A stretch of DNA of 64,000 nt, from the NCBI RefSeq assembly GCF_023920705.1, contig NZ_CP094657.1, positions 3,348,001-3,412,000 of the forward strand, given 5' to 3'. This document shows, piece by piece, positions 39,276 to 47,231 of this stretch (positions within the stretch are counted from its first letter, which is position 1; each line of letters opens with the position of its first letter). Under the pieces are notes generated by a model, which searched no databases, was not told the DNA's origin, and saw only the letters and a program-made list of their open reading frames with translations. This DNA is from Acinetobacter sp. XS-4. Its GTDB lineage: Bacteria > Pseudomonadota > Gammaproteobacteria > Pseudomonadales > Moraxellaceae. Both the position numbers and the translations under genes were made by a program.

Positions 39276-39854
39276 TTACTCATTTGATCTTTCAATTATT
39301 CTTTGTATCACAGTTCTTGAGACAGCAAGGTCCTTAGCTAACGAATACACACTAAATCCTTTTTTAAATTTATTAATAACATCCTGTTTTTGATCATTGG
39401 TTAATTTTTCAGGTCTACCTACCTTTTTAGATAATCTATAATTTTTTTGTGTAGCTTGATCAGCTAAAAAAAGTTTTTCAAAACCAATGCCAATTTCAAT
39501 AAAATGGATAAAGTTATTTTTAATATCTTCTTTCAACTCACTATTAGCATAATCCAATATAATTAATTTAATTTTCTTTTTTTCAATTAAAGTAATTGTA
39601 GATAATATTTCTTCAAAACTATTTCCTAAACAGTCAATGCCTTTAACAATTAGAAAGTCACCCTCTTCTAAGGAATAATTAATTAGATTAAAAAAAATAT
39701 TCCGTATAGCAATAGATTTATCTACTGACACAAATTCGAAAATGACTCTATTGGAGTGAACTTTACGATTAAAGCTTGCCAGTAAAGAAACAAAGGATTC
39801 TTTTTCCGAATCTTCAAGATTAGAGTTAATTCGCATATAGGCATAAGTACGCAT
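39276..39854 (-). CDS. Serine-recombinase-like protein lacking catalytic residues (paralogue 1)
   Basis: 192 residues. The N-terminal ~130 align with the resolvase/invertase fold: MRTYAYMRIN corresponds to the YARVS motif, so the catalytic Ser is Asn. KGIDCLGNSFEEIL corresponds to KLDRLGRS, so two active-site Arg are Cys and Asn. The DxxLG core and Arg equivalents of R8 and R45 are kept. The C-terminus has the Hin-type VGRPEKLT linker and a helix-turn-helix (SVYSLAKDLAVSRTVIQRII). A good GGGGA ribosome-binding site precedes the ATG. Strand transfer looks impossible by the known mechanism; a DNA-binding regulator is my inference. It is divergent from a close paralogue. Confidence 0.75.
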   Translation of the reverse strand: MRTYAYMRINSNLEDSEKESFVSLLASFNRKVHSNRVIFEFVSVDKSIAIRNIFFNLINYSLEEGDFLIVKGIDCLGNSFEEILSTITLIEKKKIKLIILDYANSELKEDIKNNFIHFIEIGIGFEKLFLADQATQKNYRLSKKVGRPEKLTNDQKQDVINKFKKGFSVYSLAKDLAVSRTVIQRIIERSNE

Positions 39855-40475
39855 GCTCCCCTTCCACTCCTTGAAATTATGTGAAGTGTGTATACCAAAG
39901 TAAATTAAAACCGAAATATACTTTTAGATCTTCACTTATTGTTTGTTATATAATTAGTTTATTAATTTCATTCTTTTATAATAGTGTAATTATTTCCATA
40001 TTTCTACTATTTCAAACTCCAACCATCACAACAATTAAAAATATAATATTTAAAAATATTATATAAAGATTAATAAATTCCAGTGAAATTATTTTAACTT
40101 TAAAGTTCAAATTTCAAAAATTAATAAAATAACATTATAAATATGACTAAATACTAAAAAATTAAAACCATATATATTTTAAATATTAATAAAAATTTAA
40201 AATTATAAATTTTAACAATCATTCTACAAAGATGTTTTAAAACCATGTTTTTTATTTTTAATAAATTTAAACATATAGCTAAAAACAAAATAAAAACAAT
40301 TAAAAAAACAAACAATATCAATAAGATACAAAAAACAAAAAGATTTACCCGATTGCCCACACGCTATTTTGTTATGTTATGTATATTCGAATTAATCTAG
40401 TAAAAAAATAAAACTAGATTTTAACATTAGATTAATATTAAATTCAGAAATGCTTAAGTAATGAGGTAATTAAAG
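39855..40475. other. AT-rich divergent region between the recombinase-like paralogues
   Basis: About 620 bases of extremely AT-rich sequence. Hydrophobic open frames on either strand look like composition artefacts. Visible structures are the motif ATGTTTTAAAA at 40232 and a set of related arms at 40391-40437: ATTAATCTAGT, ACTAGATT and TAGATTAAT, forming overlapping inverted repeats. Promoters of both flanking units presumably lie here. Confidence 0.4.
40391..40437. repeat. Overlapping inverted repeats upstream of paralogue 2
   Basis: ATTAATCTAGT at 40391-40401 is complementary to ACTAGATT at 40413-40420 and to TAGATTAAT at 40429-40437. The alternative pairings could form a hairpin or serve as dimeric protein sites, about 40 bases before a small open frame with a good ribosome-binding site. 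Confidence 0.4.
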
Positions 40476-40580
40476 ATGAAAAAAAACACTCCTAAAAAAC
40501 TAATAAAATTATTAACTAATATAATAATGATGAACAAAAAATTTAATGAACAGTTAAACTTCAACTATGTATTTAATTAA
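40476..40580 (+). CDS. Possible small basic peptide (34 aa)
   Basis: 34 codons starting MKKNTPKKLIKLLTNIIMMN and ending NYVFN. A well-placed GAGG ribosome-binding site lies nine bases upstream. The peptide is Lys-rich with an amphipathic start. The stop is one base before an ATGTTTTAAA motif. It could be a leader peptide for paralogue 2, or chance in AT-rich DNA. Confidence 0.35.
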   Translation: MKKNTPKKLIKLLTNIIMMNKKFNEQLNFNYVFN

Positions 40581-40581
40581 T

Positions 40582-40591
40582 ATGTTTTAAA
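40582..40591 (+). promoter_or_regulatory. ATGTTTTAAA motif upstream of paralogue 2
   Basis: One of several copies of this 10-mer in gaps of the AT-rich region (others at 40232, 43132, 43145, 44525 and as a full palindrome at 60875). It lies about 100 bases before the paralogue 2 start. Confidence 0.35.
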
Positions 40592-40689
40592 CACTGTATA
40601 GTACACTTTTGTGATTTAGTTCATGTTTTTTTTAAAAAAATAAGATGCTAAGATTTGTTTTGTTTTTGTTTAATTTTGGTGTTTTTAAT

Positions 40690-41277
40690 ATGCGTACATA
40701 TGCCTATGTTAGAATAGATCCTAATTTACAATTTGAATTTTCTAGATATATCTCCTTTTTCAGTGAGTATGGTTATAAAATTCAAAAGAATAGATTAGTA
40801 GTAGAAGAAGTATCTGTTGATAAATCTATTATTTATAGAGATAAATTTCTTAACTTAATAAGTTATTCGTTAGAAGAAGGCGATATTTTAGTGATAAAAA
40901 GCATGGATTGCTTAGGTAATAGTTTTGAAGAAATTTTAGGTATAGTTGATAAAATTGATCAAAAAAAAATCCGACTGATATGCTTAGATTATTCTAAAAA
41001 TGAAATTAATGGTGACTTGAAAATTTTCTTCCTTCATTTTCTCAAATTATCAGCTGAATTTGAGAAGTTGTTCAAGTCTGACAATAAGAAGTTCAAAGAT
41101 CAGAAACCAACAAGAAAGGTTGGTAGGCCGGAAATATTAAATAATGAACAAAAAAATAGAGTGATTGAATTGTTCAAAAAGGGTTATAGCGTATATTCAC
41201 TTGCTAAAGAATTTTCAGTTACAAGAACTGTAATTCAAAGAATTTTAAACAATGCCACAAAGAGTAATGTATTGTAA
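40690..41277 (+). CDS. Serine-recombinase-like protein lacking catalytic residues (paralogue 2)
   Basis: 195 residues from the ATG at 40690, chosen because MRTYAYVRID aligns with paralogue 1; an upstream in-frame ATG at 40645 adds 15 hydrophobic residues. No strong ribosome-binding site is seen. The catalytic Ser position is Asp (VRID) and the DRLGR motif is DCLGNS, the same losses as in paralogue 1. The Hin-type KVGRPEIL linker and helix-turn-helix (SVYSLAKEFSVTRTVIQRIL) remain. By eye about half of the residues are identical between the two, so both derive from one inactive ancestor. Probably a DNA-binding protein; its target is unknown. Confidence 0.75.
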   Translation: MRTYAYVRIDPNLQFEFSRYISFFSEYGYKIQKNRLVVEEVSVDKSIIYRDKFLNLISYSLEEGDILVIKSMDCLGNSFEEILGIVDKIDQKKIRLICLDYSKNEINGDLKIFFLHFLKLSAEFEKLFKSDNKKFKDQKPTRKVGRPEILNNEQKNRVIELFKKGYSVYSLAKEFSVTRTVIQRILNNATKSNVL

Positions 41278-41865
41278 TTATTTAAATTTCAAACCTATTA
41301 AATACATATGGAATAATATAAAAGGGATAGTAATGAAATACATTTTATTAATAAGGGTTAAGCCTCTATAGAATATGAATTACAGAAATATTGAATATTA
41401 AACCTTAATCAATAAGATATTGATATATATACATATATTTAGAATATTTGTTGTGCTTAAAATTTAATCTATATGATTCATAGTAGCTCTATATTCAGTT
41501 ACTTTTACCATATAACTTTAAAAGTATCTTTTATTATCATTACTCTTCTCAATTAAACTAGGGATAATTAATTTTATAAGTCTAAAAACGATTTATTTTC
41601 AATTGGTTATAAAGAAGATTTTATATAAAAATATAATTTATGTGCATCTGCTATTGATTATATTATATTTACAACGTAAAGTTGTTTCCATGAAATAAAT
41701 TAAATTAACTTTCAATAAAATCTTGATAGTACCAATGTATTTCAAATGTTAGCTTAACAATTTAACCATTTAAGATTTATAAATTTCAGTTTTAATAAAA
41801 TAGTTTAATGTTTTCAAGCATTATTATGAAAATTTATTTATTTTAAAATAAGATAAATCCTTGAT
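41278..41865. other. AT-rich intergenic region
   Basis: 588 bases with no supported gene. Only very short frames occur. I see no terminator-like GC hairpin or tRNA. An imperfect motif relative (AATGTTTTCA) lies at about 41809. Confidence 0.4.
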
Positions 41866-42240
41866 ATGAATGATATTTTCTGGAATTCCTCAATAGACTC
41901 AGCAACAGCTGAGATTTATATTCCTAAAGGAATTGGACCTTTTCCAACAATTATTATTTTTGATACAGGTTTAATAAAAAATACAAGAGCTTATGCTACT
42001 TTCTATGCAAAAAGAATGAAAGAAATAGGGTTTTTCGTTTTTATAGTAAAATTAAATTTAGATAAAAAAATAGAAATAGGTACAATAATAGAGTACATTT
42101 TAAGCCAAAAGGAAGTAAATAGTAACAAGGTCTACTTAATAGAAATTGAAAGAAATAATTTGATAGATCTCAATATAGAGTTATATAAAAATTATTTTCA
42201 GGGTATCACTTCAATTAATTGCTTTAATTTAAATAATTAA
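41866..42240 (+). CDS. Truncated or degenerate alpha/beta-hydrolase-like protein (124 aa)
   Basis: 124 residues. The start resembles dienelactone-hydrolase-type proteins: AEIYIPKGIGPFPTIIIFD, then YATFYAKRMKEIGFFVFIVKL, i.e. strand-turn-helix-strand. Where a Gly-x-Ser-x-Gly nucleophile elbow would be expected the sequence reads KVYLIEIERNN, and the chain stops before any catalytic Asp or His. It may be a pseudo-enzyme or a remnant of a longer gene. The ribosome-binding site is weak. Confidence that it is expressed is limited. Confidence 0.4.
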   Translation: MNDIFWNSSIDSATAEIYIPKGIGPFPTIIIFDTGLIKNTRAYATFYAKRMKEIGFFVFIVKLNLDKKIEIGTIIEYILSQKEVNSNKVYLIEIERNNLIDLNIELYKNYFQGITSINCFNLNN

Positions 42241-42330
42241 TCTTTTTAAAGAGAATTTTATTGAAATCATTTAAATAAATTATAAGGAGACTAAACTACT
42301 AAGGCTTAATCTCCACTATGTACTTAATTA

Positions 42331-42738
42331 TCAAAAACTATGACTAACAGATGATTTAGAAACATAAATTGAATTTTTTGGGTTTGCATCCTCTACCCAA
42401 CACGATTTAGAGACATTAATCTCCTCACCACTTACTAAAGTAATCTTTGTCTGTTTCACATCGCTACTAACATTACTCGCAGCATAGTAATGATGTTTAT
42501 CACAAATCACTGTCTTCTTATGATTACTTGCATATTGAGTAGCTTTATCTGCTGTGACCTCACCCGTACCTAAGCTAGGATGACCTGATTTTTCGGCTAT
42601 TAAGTACAATTTATGACTAGCAATTGTATTAATGGAAGCAGGTGAATAAACAGATTGATGACCATACGGCTGATTCACACATCCAGCTAAGATTACTGTT
42701 AATGAAAATACGATTTGAGTTAGAATTAAATTCTTCAC
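42331..42738 (-). CDS. Lipoprotein of unknown function (135 aa)
   Basis: 135 residues with a GTG start preceded by AGGAT. Signal peptide with lipobox VILAGC. The mature part has repeated Ser/Lys-rich strands and three further Cys (VICDKHHYYAAS, SKSCWVED). No family recognised. It would be anchored in the inner or outer membrane by lipid. The upstream ~680 bases carry two ATGTTTTAAA motifs. Confidence 0.6.
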   Translation of the reverse strand: MKNLILTQIVFSLTVILAGCVNQPYGHQSVYSPASINTIASHKLYLIAEKSGHPSLGTGEVTADKATQYASNHKKTVICDKHHYYAASNVSSDVKQTKITLVSGEEINVSKSCWVEDANPKNSIYVSKSSVSHSF

Positions 42739-42926
42739 TAATTTTAATCCTCATGTTAAATACATAAACATCCATTTTTATAGAATCCATCTTAAATTAA
42801 AATTTATAGAATTAGGATTGTTAATAATAGATATATCCCAATAAGTTTAAGTAAAATTTAACTTTATACTTCTGAATTAAGATAAAAGAAATCAATATGA
42901 CTTTAAGTTCTTTATTAATTAAGAAG

Positions 42927-42953
42927 AGTCCACATCCTGTAAGGTTGTGGACT
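42927..42953. repeat. Inverted repeat (hairpin) in AT-rich DNA
   Basis: AGTCCACA-t-CCT, three-base loop, AGG-t-TGTGGACT: eight plus three pairs with one mismatch. It is markedly GC-richer than its surroundings and lacks a T tract. It could be a relic of a mobile element end, an RNA structure or a protein site. Confidence 0.5.
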
Positions 42954-43131
42954 TAGTGAATATCACTCAAACCTGAAATACGAGGATAGTTGTATAATAA
43001 ATATCCTCAAAATTATATTCACATGAGAACTCATCATTATCAATTACGAATTAATTAAGTTCAAAAAAAAAATTCCTATTTTTAAAATTATCTTTATTTT
43101 ACATACACTAAGACTATTCATATCTAAAAAA

Positions 43132-43154
43132 ATGTTTTAAAATTATGTTTTAAA
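43132..43154 (+). promoter_or_regulatory. Paired ATGTTTTAAA motifs
   Basis: Two exact copies of the 10-mer at 43132-43141 and 43145-43154, centres 13 bases apart, same orientation. They lie upstream of the lipoprotein gene and downstream of the secreted hydrolase gene. Confidence 0.35.
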
Positions 43155-43418
43155 TACTTAAATTTCAAACATTATAAAAAATTTTAAAGATAGAATACTC
43201 TCACAACTTATTGTTCAGAGTTTATAATTTTTATAGCTATATTCCTTCTCATCTCAATTTTCATTTCATTTATAAAACTTATATTTAAGCAATAAACAAT
43301 TAAATAGATCATTTGATAGATTCAAAGTAAGCTAATCTTTTAGTATTCGCGTAAAAGTGATTCCTATGAGTGATATAACGATAGTACTTTTATTGTTGTA
43401 AGCAAATAAAAAATACGC

Positions 43419-44366
43419 TTATAAATTTCCTGCTTGGTCAAGAATATTTAAGGTTGGCAATCCCCTTGCACACATCCCCGCGATCTTGGTAGCTTTCTCA
43501 GCCACATCATGATGAGATCCGTCAATTGCTTGTAAATTTATGATATTTGACGCCCAAGATAATTGAATCAACTTGTCATGAAGTACTTTTTGAGAAACCC
43601 AAGGCACAATACTGTCATTTAAATCCCCTACTACAAATACTCTATTCGCTGGGTGCTTAGGTGTAAGTGCTGTTATTGCATCTACAGTTTCAAATAGTCT
43701 TGGATCAGGCGTCTTTCCCAATGCTTCAGCCAATATTTTTGGTGATGAAGGGGCTGAACTTGGGATAGCACATAATATATCAGTCCTTTTTGACAATAAG
43801 GCTGATACAATATGACCACCACCACTATGCCCAACTAACACATAATTAAGGATTTGATGTCTTTGCTTAATTTTATTTAATGCTTCAGACATTAATAAAG
43901 ATTCCAATGGCTTTCTAGCACCATTATGTACACCAGATGATCCATAAATCCCTGGACGAGCTACAAAAATATATGGGAAATTATACAACTCTGTTGACTT
44001 AACGACTGCTTCATTAACTTTGTCCTGTGGTTTTTTGTCAGTATATGATGCAGGTGCTTTCCCTCCTACAATTGCTACATCTCCAGAAAAATATGCAATT
44101 GCTCTATTATTGGTTTGATTTTCGAGTAATCCGGCAGAATAATATCGTATGCATTCTTTATATGAGTAACCATTTAAATTTACTTCAACCCAAACTGTTC
44201 TCCCGATTCCCGAGTTATCCAATTGTGTACATTGTTCTTGAGTCGAAGTAACAACTTTATATGCATCATTTCCAATAAAGTTTCCATTTGTTAAATCTAT
44301 ACTAACTGTTTCAGCAAAACTATGATTAGCAGCTAACAACATCAATAAAGAAATTATTTTTTTCAT
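43419..44366 (-). CDS. Secreted alpha/beta hydrolase (315 aa)
   Basis: 315 residues with a signal peptide cleaved after HSFA. The hydrolase core shows the nucleophile elbow VGHSGGGHIVSALL, a candidate acid in GDLNDSIVPW and a catalytic His in GSHHDV, in the right order. Four Cys in the mature part fit a periplasmic or secreted protein. The order resembles esterase/lipase-type or PHB-depolymerase-like enzymes; the substrate is unknown. It is divergent from the glycosyltransferase operon, and it could act on surface glycan acyl groups, but that is speculation. Confidence 0.72.
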   Translation of the reverse strand: MKKIISLLMLLAANHSFAETVSIDLTNGNFIGNDAYKVVTSTQEQCTQLDNSGIGRTVWVEVNLNGYSYKECIRYYSAGLLENQTNNRAIAYFSGDVAIVGGKAPASYTDKKPQDKVNEAVVKSTELYNFPYIFVARPGIYGSSGVHNGARKPLESLLMSEALNKIKQRHQILNYVLVGHSGGGHIVSALLSKRTDILCAIPSSAPSSPKILAEALGKTPDPRLFETVDAITALTPKHPANRVFVVGDLNDSIVPWVSQKVLHDKLIQLSWASNIINLQAIDGSHHDVAEKATKIAGMCARGLPTLNILDQAGNL

Positions 44367-44730
44367 AATTAACCATTTTAATTCAAATAAACTTTAGATA
44401 ATTAAATTAACAACCAAGATTAATTAACACAACAACAAAAAAATTCAGCAATATTGAAATATATAATTTATTTAGTTTTATTAAAAAATTAAGTTAGATT
44501 ACACTAAAACTTAAAATATAAATTATGTTTTAAACTACACTTAAATTAAAACATATGAATTAATTTTCAAATAATTTTAAACACAACTCAAATCTTAAAA
44601 TCACTTCTAGTACCACAAAAAAACAAATACAATAACAAATAGAATTAAATATCACTCTATTATTTTTTAAAAAAGGGATTAAAACAATTTAATTGTTTTC
44701 CAGCCAAGATTAACTTAATTAGGTCGTAAT
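44367..44730. other. Divergent promoter region, hydrolase and glycosyltransferase operon
   Basis: 364 AT-rich bases. ATGTTTTAAA occurs at 44525-44534, followed by a reversed near-copy ATTAAAACAT at 44545-44554. Promoters for both directions presumably lie here; no small gene is seen. Confidence 0.4.
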
Positions 44731-46389
44731 ATGCTACATCAATTGAAATATTTAGATTTAAGTAATTTAAAGAATCAGATCAGTGAATGGATATCACTAA
44801 ATGATCAGACAGACTCTGATAAAAAAATAGTTTTTATATCATATGGTTGCCTAGATCAACGTTGTAAAGTTTTTTCAATCGCTAGTTCTGACATGCAAAA
44901 ATTGCAAAAAAAAATAAATAACTTTTTAGAAAAAATTTTTCTTAGAGATAAACGTTATCTAGCCTATATAAAAATTGACATTGCAACTCAAATAGAAAAA
45001 AAAACTTGGACTGATGTTACCAATGATATATCTAATCAAAAGCATAATAATCATTTTAGGAAAGGTATTAGTTTTGATAAAGATTTCAATATATGTTTTT
45101 TAGAGCAAGAAATTTATGGGAATGCAATCATACGAGGAATTTCATACGATCAAAAAAATTTCATTGACCAAAAAAATTTAAATAATGCAATCAAGAAAAA
45201 ATATCCTTCTATTCAAAAAGAATTAGAAATTAGTAAAATTAATGATGTATGGCTTTTTGAAACTGAAAGTGTATTTTACGAAAATGGTAAATTTATTAAA
45301 CTTCAAAGTGGAGGTTGTGAAAATGGGGTTAGGTTCATTGATAAAAATGATAAATCTCATATTAAAGAAATAATTAATAAAAATGCTAGTTTCCTAACCA
45401 GTCAAATTTTAGAAGATGGGAAATTTATCTACGGCTATTTCCCTGCATTTAATAATGAAATTAAAAGCTACAATACAATACGGCATTGCACTTCAATTTA
45501 TTCACTTTTAGAAACTTTTGAGATTGAAGAAAACAATCAATATTGGTCTAAAATTCACTTAGCTATTGAGTATAGCATCAAAAATTTTTATAAATTAATA
45601 GATGAAGATACAGCTCATATGATTGATGGAAATGACAATAATTATGAGATCAAGCTTGGTGCGAATGCAGCTACTATTTTAATGTTAACAAAATATCAGG
45701 AAATTACTAAAAATAAAAAATATCTAGAATATGCAGAAAAAATAGCAAATGGAATTCTTCAAATGATTGATAAAACAGGAAAAACCACTCATATTTTGGA
45801 ATACCCATCCTTGTCTATTAAAGAAAAATTTAGAATTGTTTATTATGATGGTGAAGCTGCACTGGCACTCTTAAGGCTTTATCAGTTAAATAATAACAAA
45901 GTTCTTTTAGATACTGTTAAGTTAATGTTTGATAACTTCATATCTAATTCATATGAAAAATATCATGATCATTGGTTAAGTTATTGTACGAATGAATTAA
46001 CAGTAGTATGTCCAGAAGTTAAATACTATCAGTTTGGTATCAACAACTATTTAAATCATATGAACTTCATTAAAAATCGTAAAACAGTATATGCTACTTT
46101 CCTTGAGATGATGATGTCTGCTTATAAAATGGTAAATCGTCTAAATATACAAGGTCATGAAAATCTATTTAAATCTTCTAAATTCGAAGAATTAAAATCT
46201 CTTATTCAGTTACGTGCTGAATTTCAACGCACAGGTTTCTTCTATCCAGAAGTTGCCATGTATATGAAAAATCCCAAGTCTATATTAAATTCTTTTTATG
46301 TAAGACATGATCGTTTTCGTGCTCGAATTGATGATCAAGAACATAATTTATCAGGTTACATTGCCTATTATTTACACTTCAAAGATTAG
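44731..46389 (+). CDS. Predicted alpha/alpha-barrel (six-hairpin-type) protein of unknown function
   Basis: 552 residues, no signal peptide, so cytoplasmic. The N-terminal ~200 residues are alpha/beta and unrecognised. From ~residue 225 on there are repeated helical hairpins (YSLLETFEI, GANAATILMLTKYQEITKNKK, GEAALALLRLYQLNNNK), typical of six-hairpin glycosidase or epimerase toroids. A conserved-looking C-terminus has RTGFFYPEVAMYMKNP and RHDRFRARIDDQEHNLSGYI, in part. It is the first gene of a four-gene unit with an acetyltransferase, a glycosyltransferase and a metalloprotease-like protein, so action on a glycan or glycosylated protein is likely. Confidence 0.65.
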   Translation: MLHQLKYLDLSNLKNQISEWISLNDQTDSDKKIVFISYGCLDQRCKVFSIASSDMQKLQKKINNFLEKIFLRDKRYLAYIKIDIATQIEKKTWTDVTNDISNQKHNNHFRKGISFDKDFNICFLEQEIYGNAIIRGISYDQKNFIDQKNLNNAIKKKYPSIQKELEISKINDVWLFETESVFYENGKFIKLQSGGCENGVRFIDKNDKSHIKEIINKNASFLTSQILEDGKFIYGYFPAFNNEIKSYNTIRHCTSIYSLLETFEIEENNQYWSKIHLAIEYSIKNFYKLIDEDTAHMIDGNDNNYEIKLGANAATILMLTKYQEITKNKKYLEYAEKIANGILQMIDKTGKTTHILEYPSLSIKEKFRIVYYDGEAALALLRLYQLNNNKVLLDTVKLMFDNFISNSYEKYHDHWLSYCTNELTVVCPEVKYYQFGINNYLNHMNFIKNRKTVYATFLEMMMSAYKMVNRLNIQGHENLFKSSKFEELKSLIQLRAEFQRTGFFYPEVAMYMKNPKSILNSFYVRHDRFRARIDDQEHNLSGYIAYYLHFKD

Positions 46390-46433
46390 TTTCAAATCTA
46401 AAATTATTTAATAATGTAATTAAAGGTATTTTT

Positions 46434-47183
46434 ATGAATAATGAAATATTTACTTTATCAAATGAAACTACAAATGTTGAGTTTTTTAAAATTGAAAAGA
46501 GTCTTAGTCGACTTAATATAAATATGTTTTTCCTTAAAAAAAATCCACATAAGCTTATTACACTAAATAATGATTTGAAACTTGAAGGACATAATAATTT
46601 TTATAATTCTGTTCTAAGCCTTTGTACAATTGGTGCCTTCTCATACTCATCTTCTAATCTTAACTATGGAATATCTATTGGCCGCTATTGTAGTCTAGCA
46701 AGTAATATCAAAATTATGGGTGCTCACCACTTTCCCGAGTGGATTTCTACTTCACCGCACTTTTATAGTGAGGACTATCATGATACTGATCCAGCATTAG
46801 TCACCCATAATTATAGAAGTCGGCGTAATGTTACTATCGGAAATGATGTTTGGATTGGAGCTGATGTTGTTTTAAAAAATAACATTACAATTGGTGATGG
46901 CGCAATAATTGCTTCTAATAGTGTTATTACAAAGAATGTAGAACCATATACTATTGTGGGTGGTAATCCTGCCAAATTAATTCGTAAAAGATTCGAAGAT
47001 ACAGTCATTAAAGAATTAATGCACTTAAAATGGTGGAGATTTCATAAAAATGATTTAAAAGGTCTAAATTTTACAGCCCCATCTGATTTCATAAATAATT
47101 TAGAAAAAAGAATTTATGTGGAAAAATTAAATGAATATCACCCACCAATTTTTACAAAAAATGATTTACTTCAACCATCTTAA
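46434..47183 (+). CDS. Hexapeptide-repeat (CatB-like) acetyltransferase
   Basis: 249 residues, cytoplasmic. A left-handed beta-helix is evident from ISIGRYCSLASNIKIMGAHH, NVTIGNDVWIGADVVLKNN and ITIGDGAIIASNSVI (each shown in part), followed by the xenobiotic-acetyltransferase-type ending YTIVGGNPAKLIRKRF and LKWWRF. The His in GAHHFP is the likely catalytic base. A ~75-residue N-terminal segment is extra. Such enzymes O- or N-acetylate sugars or antibiotics with acetyl-CoA. Placement between the barrel protein and the glycosyltransferase suggests sugar acetylation. Gaps of 44 and 48 bases to its neighbours indicate one operon. Confidence 0.8.
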   Translation: MNNEIFTLSNETTNVEFFKIEKSLSRLNINMFFLKKNPHKLITLNNDLKLEGHNNFYNSVLSLCTIGAFSYSSSNLNYGISIGRYCSLASNIKIMGAHHFPEWISTSPHFYSEDYHDTDPALVTHNYRSRRNVTIGNDVWIGADVVLKNNITIGDGAIIASNSVITKNVEPYTIVGGNPAKLIRKRFEDTVIKELMHLKWWRFHKNDLKGLNFTAPSDFINNLEKRIYVEKLNEYHPPIFTKNDLLQPS

Positions 47184-47231
47184 AGCAAAAAAATCTTTTA
47201 TGTTGTATAAATTATAAAATGGTTATTTATT

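Larger units (their letters stand above)
42739..43418. other. AT-rich intergenic region with hairpin and motif pair
   Basis: 680 bases without a supported gene. It contains an imperfect inverted repeat at 42927-42953 and two ATGTTTTAAA copies 13 bases apart (43132 and 43145). Nothing else is recognisable. Confidence 0.4.

Noticed and set aside
39881..40360. Two hydrophobic frames of 61 and 68 codons between the recombinase-like genes
   Set aside because: Composition is what random AT-rich DNA gives (Ile, Leu, Phe, Lys, Asn), and neither has a ribosome-binding site; one needs a GTG start.
39276..41277. Active invertase/resolvase pair driving DNA inversion
   Set aside because: The catalytic Ser and two active-site Arg are missing in both proteins, and I found no matching long inverted repeats flanking an invertible promoter.
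46434..47183. Antibiotic-resistance (chloramphenicol or streptogramin) acetyltransferase
   Set aside because: Only the general hexapeptide fold is shared; operon context points to glycan modification.
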